The position numbers and the translations under genes were made by a program. This document shows, in pieces, positions 21,301 to 32,009 of a DNA stretch of 64,000 nt. The stretch spans positions 71,458,344 to 71,522,343 of the forward strand of contig CM063108.1 of NCBI GenBank assembly GCA_031841125.1. The letters are read 5' to 3'. Source of the stretch: Acanthococcus lagerstroemiae (taxonomy: Eukaryota; Arthropoda; Insecta; Hemiptera; Eriococcidae). The notes below the pieces were generated by a model. That model did not search any database. It was not told the DNA's origin and saw only the letters and a list, made by a program, of their open reading frames with translations. The stretch's first letter is position 1, and each line of letters starts with the position of its first letter.

Positions 21301-21798
21301 CGGCATGGGGTGGTACCGATCGATCCCGGAGAAGAAGAGCAGGAGGACGACGACGGCGTGATCGACCGTCTGGCGCCGGATACTTTCGTCCCGGAGATGC
21401 TGAGGAGTCGAAGCGGGAAGCGGATGGAACCGGGGGTGTCGGCCTTCGTTTCGGCCATCATGAGGAAGAAGATGGAGACACAGTGGTCGAGAGTCGAGAG
21501 CTCGCCCGTAGGCAAGGGCTGGAGCAAAGAGTGAAGAGGCAGCGCATCCGGCTGCGGGGGACCTGAATTTTAGGCGAACGCTCAGGGAGCGCGGACCTTG
21601 GTCAGTAGGGAACCCCATGGGGGCCCTTGCAGGATGCGCGCACCGTTGCGGCACGGAGAAATGGGGAATCGGGCCCGGCCCCAAAGCGTCCCTCTAGCCA
21701 CTGACGCGATACTCGAAAGGGTAGTTTCCGGAGCCAGGGGTGCGGTTTCATAGGGGCCACTTCGGCATGCATGCATCGCCATACGTCCCACCACACCA
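21301..21798 (+). mobile_element. R1-clade element, 5'-truncated, second copy
   Basis: Aligns with 11055-11665. The coding part starts near GATCGATCCC and gives GVIDRLAPDTFVPEMLRSRS and FVSAIMRKKMETQWSR, with an acidic insertion GEEEQEDD absent from the first copy. It has only one 30-bp tail unit. The 3' UTR ends CATACGTCCCACCACACCA. The flanks TGGGTAAGAG (21291-21300) and TGGGTGAAAG (21799-21808) match at 8 of 10 and are a plausible worn target duplication. Confidence 0.8.
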
Positions 21799-21808
21799 TG
21801 GGTGAAAG

Positions 21809-22499
21809 TAGTTAATAGAACCCGATTTGTACCAGGAATAAATTCAATGATGTATAGGCCTACTGAATAAAAGAAAACAGGAAAGGGAATGCCGAATCTC
21901 CGATTCACTTGAGCAAATTCCGATAATTAAGGAGAACCGTTCCATTAACGAGGACATCCTTTATTTCTCTTGTTCGTTCCGCATGTTATGAGTTGTCATT
22001 CTGTAAATTCAAGAGTAGCCAGCCCCCTCCCCATCTCCATAGCCGGAAAGGTCTGGCAATGCTTCTGAAATTATTTTAAAACCATAAGTCAGTCATGTAT
22101 AAACATGACGATTGTAATAACTAAATAACATTCTGGTTTATCATCTTTCTTTCATCTCCTAGGGTACAGACAGGGTGCTATTTCCGATTCTGGTTCAATT
22201 TGGTCAGTCAGTCAGTCAGGTACCGTATCCGCTGCCGAATGTTGGCGGCCGCGGTTTCCGAAGCGCAACTTTCGGTAGCCTAGATAGTTTACCGTTGCTT
22301 TTCTCTCGGTTTGTTGCGTTAGAGTTTTCCTTCTCTGTACCGGAGAGTGGGCAGCAGCAGTTCACTTACTAGCCACATATTTGCACGACGTTAAGTAAGC
22401 TGTCCACAACAGTCTCAATCTTTCAGATCTAGTAGTAACACTCCCTGTGACTGTAATGCCTTGTTCGTTAGAACTGGTGGGGTAACAGAACGCGTTATC
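21809..22499. other. Non-coding stretch
   Basis: A short GTCA tandem (22203-22219) follows a possible splice acceptor (TTTCATCTCCTAG ending near 22162). No coding exon can be argued for. Confidence 0.4.
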
Positions 22500-22665
22500 T
22501 TTCCACCTAGGTTGATACTATAGTCGCCGTTTTCGCTAGGATAATAGTAAAGGATATTCGAATATCATTAGCTTTCCGGCGTTGGTGGGACTCGAACCCG
22601 AGACGCAAGGTTTGCAAAGCGGGCACGTTAACCAATCGGCCATACAGCGACTCAGTTTGGTACCA
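22500..22665 (-). mobile_element. tRNA-derived SINE head
   Basis: On the minus strand the A box TGGCCGATTGG (22632-22642) and B box GGTTCGAGTCC (22588-22598) are spaced as in a tRNA, so an RNA polymerase III internal promoter is present. The clover-leaf is poor: the anticodon arm around TTTGCAAA does not pair well, and the 3' acceptor strand is followed by unrelated sequence (CGCCGGAAAGCTAATG). This favours a SINE over a functional tRNA gene. The 3' boundary is not defined. Confidence 0.6.
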
Positions 22666-23735
22666 ACAATTAATTTTGCTATTTTTGGCAGTTATATTGT
22701 GATTTTTCAATATTATCAACTCTTCCTCAAACCTATCTCGAGTTTCCCATTTTTCAAAATAATGTTGAAAATCATGCTAAGCAATTGAAAGACTACTAAT
22801 TTTCCAAACTTCCACAACTTTTCTTCGATAATGATGTCGAGTGATAAAGAAACCAGTTTCTAGTGTTCGGAATCGTTTCAACAGTATGGGTATAGTTGCG
22901 AAGTTGAAAATAAACAAATTCACTAATTCTCAAATGTCCCGCTATAACGTATTTTCCAAATATTTCCTCATTTCTAAATGTATCATTTAATTAAGAAACA
23001 AAGAATTTTGGCACCATACTTACGTTTGGAAAACATAAAGTTAGTTAAATTTAGAACTCTTCATGTCACTTACAAATATGCTAGCACTTATTCGAGATTT
23101 TAAAACTCTTTCAGTCTTTTTTAGGCCTGTTGAGACACATGAAAATTCTGTAAGACCACTTTCAACCATGATTCAAAACTTTTCAGAAATTACGTTGTGT
23201 CTTCCTCCAAACAAAGATTCAATTTTATAATATTATGTAAACTCAATGTGAGCACAGGAGAGAAGAGTATTTAAATTTTAAACATTACTTCACAGGTGGT
23301 GGCATTTTCGTTTTTCCAGGGGGGGGGGGGAGGCAAGGGAGCAAAATTAAAAATGTTGGATCACAAAACCTTTATAGGGATTTTAGAAACTGTGTTTGCG
23401 AATCTTCATAAAAATATAAAAAAATGTTACCTAACTACTTATGCAAGACATCTAGCAAGCTTGTAATGAGAATAATAGTTTGTACTCGTAGCTTATGGAT
23501 GCATTTTTAAGAGTTCCGGCATTCCAGTATTTTTACGAGTTTCAGTAAATAGAGTTGTAGTTGGTCGTTTTTTGCGGGTCAGGGAGATACCAAAAATCTG
23601 GAAGAAAATAATGTAAATAACAGCTGACACGAAACAAAAAGCTCTTAATTTCCTAATCTTGCCCGATTAGTTACTAGAATTTGCCGAATGTCGACTTTTT
23701 CTATATAATAGGGGTTAAAACTTCCGGCGGTTCCA
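22666..23735. other. AT-rich non-coding stretch
   Basis: Contains a G run at 23319-23331 inside otherwise AT-rich text. No gene seen. Confidence 0.45.
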
Positions 23736-23885
23736 TACTGAGTCCCAAAACCACATTTTTTACCGGATTGAGTCCCTCGGCAGCGGTGGTCATTATTATG
23801 TATGTTCGGATTGAGTCCCCCGGGTGCAGTGGTAATTATTATTCGTGTTTGGATTGAGTCCCGTACCCTACTCGGATTCAGTCCC
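23736..23885 (+). repeat. GGATTGAGTCCC array, left arm
   Basis: Five copies of (C)GGATTGAGTCCC or close variants end at 23746, 23776, 23819, 23863 and 23885. Copies 2 to 4 are spaced 42-44 bp and their spacers are alike (GCGGTGGTCATTATTATG and GCAGTGGTAATTATTATT), so the repeat unit is the whole 44 bp. The array faces an inverted one at 24355-24509. Confidence 0.8.
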
Positions 23886-24354
23886 AAGTTTGCGCTCAGC
23901 AATTCACATATTTCCCTTCTCACTTTAACAGACTTAGGACTGAAATTTATAACCCTCGAAGACGCGCAATGGCTCACCTCTTTCACTCGTCATAACCGTG
24001 TACTGTGACATAATGGAAAAATAAATGTATACGACACAGGATAATCTTTGAACCGATACAAACGGAGATTTCAACTTCACCATGCACCGAATGAATAAGT
24101 ACTGATGGACAGAATGTAAGGGAGGAAGCGAGTGGCAGCGTGTACTTGTCTGCCCTACTCGATTACTCATGATGTAACGTGTTATGCCCGTACCGATATG
24201 CAATTAACAGCAGATAAGTCAGAACAATAACAATCAGCTGTTGGCGATGGTGGCTTATCTTCGTTCGTTAGAAGAAATGCACGAGTCGTATTATTAGCTA
24301 CTGTAAACTGCCTACCATGAATAACTCGGGCGAAGAAGGTACGCTTCTTCCGAC
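23886..24354. other. Centre of the foldback-like locus
   Basis: About 470 bp between the two opposed arrays. The short frames in it show no recognisable transposase or other family. Confidence 0.5.
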
Positions 24355-24509
24355 GGGACTCAATCCGAAGCGGAAGCGCCGCTACTTCACCTTGAGTACC
24401 CCGCAAGAACGGGACTCAATCCGAACACGTTCATTAATTACCGCCGCACCCGTGGGACTCAATCCGAACACAAATATTAATGATCTCCGCAGACGGGACT
24501 CAATCCGAA
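24355..24509 (-). repeat. GGATTGAGTCCC array, right arm (inverted)
   Basis: Four copies of GGGACTCAATCCG start at 24355, 24411, 24454 and 24495. On the minus strand they read as the left-arm motif with similar spacers (GGGTGCGGCGGTAATTAATG, compared with GGGTGCAGTGGTAATTATTA on the left). Together the arms form an inverted pair of tandem arrays, as in foldback transposons. Confidence 0.8.
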
Positions 24510-24890
24510 GGCGCCCAAAACTTCATACATTGCGGTCCCTGGCCGCAATAGCTCGGCCAGCACGACAACGTAGAAGTACCAGTTGAATCTAATCATTAGT
24601 TTTTGCGGCGGAGAGGGAGAAAGCTACATGTCTCATCAGCTTTAACGAACCATCGAACATTTACCGCTTACTCGTAGCATATCCAGAAAGATATGTTGCC
24701 TCAGAGTAATCTCTTCACTGTGCCGAAGACATGAGCGTACATGAGAATAGTTACGTACTTGTCACGTGTTTCATAATTTGACTAAGCGATCCACGAGCCA
24801 CACATAACATGGCACCAGTTAGTTCTTCAGATATTAAGGGTAATGTGTTTTGCAAGTGACATGTTTCCTTCAAAAAAACTGGCAAGGAGG

Positions 24891-25072
24891 CCATTCGGAC
24901 CTAGCAACGTAATGGCTGACATCTGGTGGAAGTTTTCAACAACATCTAGTTCTTTTGTGTTCTTATCAACGTTAGGATAAAATCGTACTTTTTTATCCTA
25001 ACGTTGATAAGAAATTCAATGGAAAGTCGTAAAACGACATCAGCGGGCCACCACGCTGCTAGGTCCGAATGG
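24891..25072. mobile_element. Short TIR element with a perfect inner hairpin
   Basis: 182 bp. The ends CCATTCGGACCTAGCAACGT and, inverted, CCATTCGGACCTAGCAGCGT match over about 26 bp (23 identical). In the centre a 23-bp perfect stem (24960-24982 with 24991-25013, containing TTATCAACGTTAGGATAAAA) closes an 8-base loop. No clear target duplication, so the superfamily is open. It has no coding capacity. Confidence 0.8.
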
Positions 25073-27294
25073 AGCAGGCTATCTATCCACCTCCATTGGT
25101 ACTGCGGTCACTCTGTTTGCTGAGATGTTGCGGGGAGAACGGAGAAGACGACCCTGTGCACTAGCTCTCCGAACCCGCCTTGCAAGAATGCGTGGCGAAC
25201 ACGATACCACTCAGTCGTAGAGTGACTATTCCTTCCATTTTGAGGAAAATTGAAAAAGGGGGAGTAATAAATTGCACGGGAAAAAATGAGGTTTGCACGG
25301 AAGAAAGAGTTATAAAAGAATTTGAATACACAGTATATTCAAGTAGTAATGCACGGAAATTGAAAGTGTATGAACAGTACTTATATTAATCATCAAACAG
25401 ATCAGTACATTTGGTGCACGGTAGAACCAGTTCAGCATCTGAGGCAGCAATAAAACGGTAGTGGTATACGTTGAGTGAGAGACTGCCTGTGGGCCAATTC
25501 TTAAATGCCGTACAGACATTGCTACAAAAATTGTCTCTAAATCGTGAGCCTACTTCAGTCAATTGTGTACCCCATTTGCTTCCACTCTAGAAGTAACGCT
25601 AGAAATGTATACAAAAGCGTATCAGTGAGCTTCCAGTAATCGGAAGGTGCTCCAATGAGCTTTCGGTCCTCATTGCCGGCAATTTTCAACGACGTCATCG
25701 GGAAGTAAAGAAAGCATTTCGACATCTGTGCTACTCTAGTTCCAGGCCGCAGAGTTGAAATGGGAATTGTTTGATGAGTATCGGAAAATGAGTTGTACAA
25801 TCTGGGCCATTGCCATCAATTATGACAATTTGAATCTATCTGCACGTGCCCAGCATTCCTCAAGCGTTCACAATGCGAACATTGTCCTGGAATGAAAATT
25901 CGACAGAACCTGATCACTGTTCCTCCCGAAGCGACCGAAGTACTACTGGGGCAGAAGTGAAATCGACGCGTGCCTTACTAGTTGATTAATCTCTTTTCTG
26001 TAAAATTTATCATAAAAATATTTCCGTTATTTACTATTCACTTGACGCGCATAATCAACAGCGCGTATCATTTTTTGACGTGGAATATTTTGAAATACCG
26101 TGATGTATTCTTTTTAGGAGCCGAATGATTTTTTTACCGTTCATTCTTTTCCTGTAGCGTTTTTAATTTTTTCCCCCCGTGCAGCAATTTTAAAAACAGT
26201 TTTTACTTTTTTCTTTCCGTGATCCTTAAAACATTTTCCGTTTTGTCCTTTTTTCATCCGTTCAGTAAAATCATACCTGAAGAGAAAAAAAATGAATCTT
26301 GGCATATTGAAGCAGATGAGTCCAACACAGGAAACTTTCTCCGAAGAATCACGAAATCATACCGGCATAGTTACAAAGCAAATTTTGGACAGTCTACTTT
26401 TTCCATGTGCCAGTCAGATTCGACTGAATCGCAAAGCTGCAGATGCAGCAAAAGCTACAGGATTATGGGCCGCGAATGATGAAGCTGGTCGGTATCTACT
26501 TCTTAGCTGTATCCAAGTTAAAAATAACTCGAGTAATTTACAGGGGGTCGAAATGGCGCGAGTCCGCAACTAATAGCGTCTGTATTTGCGCCTTTCTGCA
26601 CTTGATAATTCTTCGAATAATTCCTCGCAGCAGGATATAGAAAAATTGGCGGAAGAGGATAAAATTCAGTAGCGCCCGTAAAACAGAGCGAGACAGACTG
26701 AGAAAGTTTTCAATTCGAAAATATAAGTTATGTTATTATTTATTAGTATCTATATATACACACAATATGCGTTTGTAAAAATGGCGGCGGCGGCAGCAGC
26801 AATTACGCTTCAATTACATCACTGACCTTGACCGTGAAAATATCCGAATAATTCGGTCTATTAATGATTTTAAAATATTGTTCTCGCGAAGCGCATAAAT
26901 TAAAACGTTTAATGAATTTAAGAGCAGGTTGTTTAAATTAATAATTTTTGTTAATAATCAAAAAAATATGTATTCAAGGTTCTCCTTGTTAATGTCTTTA
27001 GAAATCGAACGAAATTTAATATCCATAAATTAAAGAGCGATTTTCACTCCTTTTGTAGAGAATAGTATGTTATGTACACGTATACGCGGCGGTGGTGGCC
27101 GCCACCGCCATCGCCACCTCTCCCGTATCTGGTGCTGTTGTTGGCTCCGGTGTGTAATTCAATTCAATTCGAATGTGTTAATTTGGGTGTGTTAATTTGG
27201 GTCCATGATCTTTAGGCGAACGTTTCACTTAAGGTATACATACTATTTGGCATTGATTTCCATGGAATACGAAATTGGAGGTCGTGTATTTTCC
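25073..27294. other. Non-coding stretch
   Basis: The frames at 25180-25389 and 26219-26573 were inspected; neither has a recognised domain. A GC-rich near-palindrome (GGCGGTGGTGGCCGCCACCG) lies near 27087-27108, and a short Ala-coding GGC run near 26783-26800. Confidence 0.4.
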
Positions 27295-30200
27295 TTTGTT
27301 TTTAAAAAGTACCCTTTAAAATATTTTTTAAAAATTTTGGCCCTTCGAAGTAATTTTATTGTTTTTCCCAAAACTCGCGTAAAATTTATTCGGTAAAAAT
27401 TCTTTTTTTTGGGAAATAAAAAATAGAAAAATTTTTAAATAAATTTTTAAATTTTAAAAATTTTTCGGGGGGTTCCCCCAAATTTGGAAAAAAAAAAAAA
27501 AAATTAAAAAATTTTTTGGGGAAGTTTTTAAAGATCGCGGGTCGCCCCCCACCTTTTTTTTTTTTTTTTTTCCCCTCAAAAATATCGAGATATATCACAT
27601 TTTTTAGAAAAAAGTATTTCAATAAAAATTACTTTTTTTCCAAATTTTTTAGAATTTTTTTTTTGTAAAATTCAAAATTAAAAATTTATCTAAACTGTTT
27701 AAAAAAAACCGGTTTATAGGGAAAAACGTAAATTTCGGTCCCTTTTTTCCTATGTTTGCCTTTTAAAAATTTTTGCCCCAAAAGGGTGCATTAAAATTAG
27801 ATACGTGGGGCGGGGATGAAAAATATCGGGGTTTTAATTTTTCCTTCTAGAAAACGGAAAAAGAAAAAAATATCGTTTTTTAAAAATTTTTTTCTTTCTT
27901 TTCCCCTATTCACCTTTTAAAAGGGCCCACAGTTTTTTTTAAAGAAAGGGGTGACTTCAATGTAAAAGGGGGTTTAAAAAAGAAAAAAGAAAAATTTTAA
28001 AAAAATTTTTTTTTTTAAAAAAAATTTTTGACATCGCCTGATTTTTAAATTTTTTTTTTATTTAGGCTTTTTCCCTTAAATAAAAAAATGCCAGAATTAT
28101 GTGTTTTATTTCTTTTCCAAGAAACCAAAATAAAAATGAAAATTGCAAAAAAACACAATAAATCGTAAAAAAATAAATGTCAACACAAAAAGGTAAAAAT
28201 TCAAAAAAACAGAGGAAAACCCCCATTTTGGGATTTTTGGGGGGTTTATGGGGCTAAGTAAAAAAATTTACCATTCGCAAATTTTTTATTTTTTTGGGGT
28301 TTATAATTTTATTAAATTTTTTTTCCTCAAAATTTTTAAAAATAAAAATTTTTTAAAAAAACCAAACAATTTTTTTTTGCGAAATAGAAAAAATTTTTGG
28401 AAATTAAAAAAAAAGGCAAAAGGCAAAAAACACAAAAGTAGAAAAAGAAATTTCGAAATAAAGCAAGACGAAAAAATGAAATTAAAAAATATAGAGAAGC
28501 CCAAAATAATTTTAAAAAAATGAATTCGGTTTAAATTTTTTGCCTTTTTAAAAAAATTTATTTTTTTTTTATTTTCAAAACCCCCAAAAAAGCAAAATAA
28601 GCTAAAAATTTTAAAAAAAATTTTCGCTTCCGGGGGTTGTGGCATGGGTTTTTTCCCCCGTGATTAAATTTAGAAGACAAAAATAATTCCTTTAAAGGGG
28701 GGAAACCCCCCACCTTTTTCCCTTTAAAAAAAAAAACTGTTTTTCCCCCCCCAAAAGTGTTTTTATTCCAGCGGGCTTCTAATTTTCCCTGGTGGACGCT
28801 TTTTGGGTAGGGGTAAAAAAATAAAATTTCAAATTGTTACCCCCCGGGGGTTTTTAATTTTTTTTGGGGGCCAAATTTTGGGGGGTCCGGCGCGGGGGTT
28901 TTAAAAAAATTTAAAATTTTAATCAAGAAATTAGTAAATTTTCCAATAAAATTTTTTTTTCTGATGACGGCGGGTATCTCCAGTATGCAAAAAAACGGAA
29001 TAAACAGGACCGTTGTTTAAAAAAGTAAGAACACAAAGATGTACGAGTGAAAACGGGGGTTTTTTAAAAAGCCTAAAAATTTTTTATTTAAAAAAGCAAA
29101 AAATTTGAAATTTCCCCTTTGGAAATTGATTCGTAAAAACGAAATTTTTTCGTTTAAAATTTGGGGGGGGGTTCCCGGGGAATGCATTTAAGAAAATTGG
29201 GGCCCCCCGGGGGTTTGGGCTTTCAGGGAAAAAAAAGGGGGGTTGGGGGAAACGAAGAGCCGACATAATTCCAATTCGTGATGCGGAATTTTTTCGAAAA
29301 GGGGGGGAAAAAAAAACACGTGCATCCCTTCCGCTTCGTACTCGTTGGGGCCCGGGGTCTGCATCCCTTTTTAAACCCAAACCCGGGGGCCCGGGTTTTC
29401 CCTGTACACCCACAATCGCCAAAAATTAAAATTTTTGTAACAGGGGCCGGAAGCGAAACCCGTTAGGGGAAATTGGGGGATTCATTTGTTAGGGATTGGT
29501 TAAAAACCCCTTCCCCTAAGTGGTCGAAAGGGAAAAAGGAAAATTTCCCCCCAAAAACGTGAATGGGGGTTTTTATGGAAAACCCCCCGGGAAAGGCACC
29601 AAAATTCAGTCAAATTTTAAAAAAGGGGATACAGCATGTCCGTTTCCCTGCCAAAATTTACGTTAAAACCAGGGGCCCCTTTCCGGCGCCTTTTAGCATT
29701 TTTTTTTTTATTTTAAAAAAACGTTTTAACTTATTTTGGGAAAAATTTTCATGGAAAAACCCTTCCCCATTTTTAAAAAAAAAAAATTTTTTGGGTTTTT
29801 CCCCCAAAATTTAAAATTTATTTTTAAAAAGGGGGAAAAAAAAAATTTTTTGTTTAAATTTTTTAAAAAGGGGGGGCCCGGGGAAAAAAGGCCTTTTTTA
29901 AAAAATTTAAAAACCCTTTTTTTTACCAACCCGGGGGAAAAACCGAACTTAAAGGGGGAAGGCCCAAAATTTTTTTTAAAAAAAAGGGAAAAAAAAAAAA
30001 AAAAAAGAAAAATGCTTTTCGAGGGATTTTTTTTTGCCAAGACTGGGGGAAATCCTTCATTAAAAAAAACAACAAATTTTTTTTGTTCTTTTTTTAAAAA
30101 TGCTGAATGTTTCTTGGTGGGTTTTTAAAGGTTTTTTTGGCTTTGGGTTTTCTTTAAAAAAAAATTAAATTTTTGAGTTTTTTTGGACTTTTTAAAATTT

Positions 30201-30870
30201 TTTTTAAAAAAGGGGGTAGGTTTAAAAAAAAATTTTTTTGGTTAGGGATTTTTTTTTGTGGTATTTTTAAAATGGTGTGTAGGAGTTGAAAATTTTTTTT
30301 TGTAAAAAAAGTTTGGTTTTTTGAGAAAATGTTGGTTTTTTTTTTGTTTTGGCCGGGGTGAATGTTGGGAAAAAAAAAAAAAATTTGTGGGGTTTTTGGG
30401 GTGTATTGGGTTTTATTTGAGTGGATGGTAGTTTTTTTTAAATTTGCCCAAGTGTAATGGTTTTTTTAAAATTTTTTTTTTTTGGTTTTTATTGAGCCCC
30501 TCAAGTTGTAAACTTTTTTAGATGAATTAAGTTTCCCCAAATTTTTGTTTTGTATCAGGGAAAAAATTTTTTGCCTAAACCCTTTTGCTTTTCCCCGATG
30601 ATACCTTTTTTCCCCCGGGCCGGGGTTTCTCATAGGGGGCTAATCGGATTGAGGTTTCTTTTTTTGGACCTTTTTTCGACCCAAAATCCTAAAGCTAAAA
30701 ACCCAGGTCCATTTACTTTTCAGTTTCCCTTTTTTAATGACCAGTTAAAGTTCATAAATTTGGGGTTTTTAGGCCTAGGGTTTGTTTTAACACTTGTAAT
30801 GCCCATAGGATAGGAAAAAAATTTAAACAAACCCCAAAGTCCCCCCTCCCCTTTCGTTTCCCCCAGGGTA
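27295..30870. other. Homopolymer-distorted segment, probably poor assembly
   Basis: Over about 3.5 kb nearly all text consists of runs of A, T, G and C of length 4 to 15 (for example near 27487-27510, 27543-27575, 29160-29230 and 29860-29900). Text on either side is normal. Runs of all four bases at this density are not a known satellite or low-complexity class. The likely cause is a gap filled from uncorrected reads. All reading frames inside it, mostly Lys/Phe/Gly/Pro runs, are artefacts and were not annotated. Confidence 0.85.
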
Positions 30871-31947
30871 TAGCCTATTTTCTCTCGCTAGCCTCATCAC
30901 GCTAGTACGATTCATAAAAGTTTGAACTTTTTTGACTCTCCTCAACCCTAAAGATTCCTCAGAAACTGTAGATCTGCTTGTTAACTTTTTCAGTTTTTCC
31001 CCGAGTACCCGTTCCCAGGGGTTCATGTTTCATCAGTTTGTAGGCATCTGATTTTTGTTAGCCAAATCCCACACGAGTATACACAGCGGACATTTTTTTT
31101 TTTTGAAGTTCCTCACTTACACTATACCCAACTGACCTTTCTTTTTCTTTTTCCATTCCGACATATGTAGATGTTGTACTTCGAAAAAAATCGGGTGTCT
31201 ACTATTGTAGACACACGACTAAAGAAAACGTCTACTATGTAGACACATAACCAAGTTTAAAACGCACCCAGTGAAGCGTTAGGACTATTTTAAACTTTTC
31301 TAAAATTCGCTAAGACCAGCCAAGATTTATTTAAGATTATTTATGACGCTTTCGGACATGCTAAAAACTCTTACTTTTTTAAAACTCTGTGCGACTCTTC
31401 TAGACTCTTTTAAGGACTTTAGCAGGCTCGTTCGAGACTCTATAAGACGTTACCGTTTTTCAAGCGTTTCTGATGTCAATATTCTTCTCCAGGAAGGGCT
31501 AGTTGCCTTATTGTCTCCCCCGTGCATTCACGCCGATCCACACTGGAATAACAAATTTCGACTATTTCAATCTTTCGATGAAGAGAATCCAGTTTTACTT
31601 TTTTCCTGAAAAGGCTTCGCGTGCACGCTTAGGACAATCATTTTCGGTTTTCGATGGAGCTGAAGATCTTTGGCCATGAATCATTTCGCATACCAGCAAA
31701 TGATGTAAGTCACATCGGAGCAGTTTAGAAAGAGAGAGAAGAAGATCAACTTGAGTTGAAATAGACTGCGAAAACTTATGGCGATGTTTACGGTCCAGGA
31801 ACGCGCGTGGGGTTCGCAGAAATAGGCGATAAAAGGTAGACAATGATGCTGGAGTGTGCTCCAGCTGCGTGAAACTTCTTTGTCGTCACACTCTCTCTTT
31901 CATTCGGATGCAATTTATTATTTCACTAACCGCATCTTCCTTCCTAG
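30871..31947. other. Non-coding stretch with short palindromes
   Basis: Two related palindromic phrases, GTGTCTACTATTGTAGACAC (31195-31214) and GTCTACTATGTAGAC (31231-31245). From about 31270 to 31460 there are degenerate repeats of a GACTCTTTTAAGGACTTT type, the complement of the motif in the arrays at 38300 and 48240. No gene supported. Confidence 0.45.
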
Positions 31948-32009
31948 AAAAATGGTTGATTTAATTTTGAACGCGTCGAGCGAGCAATTTACCGCGTGTA
32001 TCTGTACAG
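31948..32009 (+). CDS. Candidate small exon, unknown gene
   Basis: Bounded by good splice signals: a branch-like TTCACTAAC, a pyrimidine tract and acceptor CATCTTCCTTCCTAG before 31948, and donor ACAG|GTAAAA at 32009/32010. In the frame of the ATG at 31952 it encodes MVDLILNASSEQFTACICT. No family recognised; no partner exon was found in the window. It could be chance, but the two splice sites are better than elsewhere here. Confidence 0.3.

Noticed and set aside
22575..22665. Functional tRNA gene on the minus strand
   Set aside because: The A and B boxes are good, but the anticodon and acceptor stems do not pair properly; a SINE head fits better.
23736..24509. CRISPR-like array of 12-14 bp repeats
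   Set aside because: The host is an animal, repeats occur in two opposite orientations, spacers resemble each other, and no cas-like genes are present.
27386..30813. Long Lys/Phe/Gly-rich reading frames
   Set aside because: They lie entirely in the homopolymer-distorted block and reflect base runs, not proteins.
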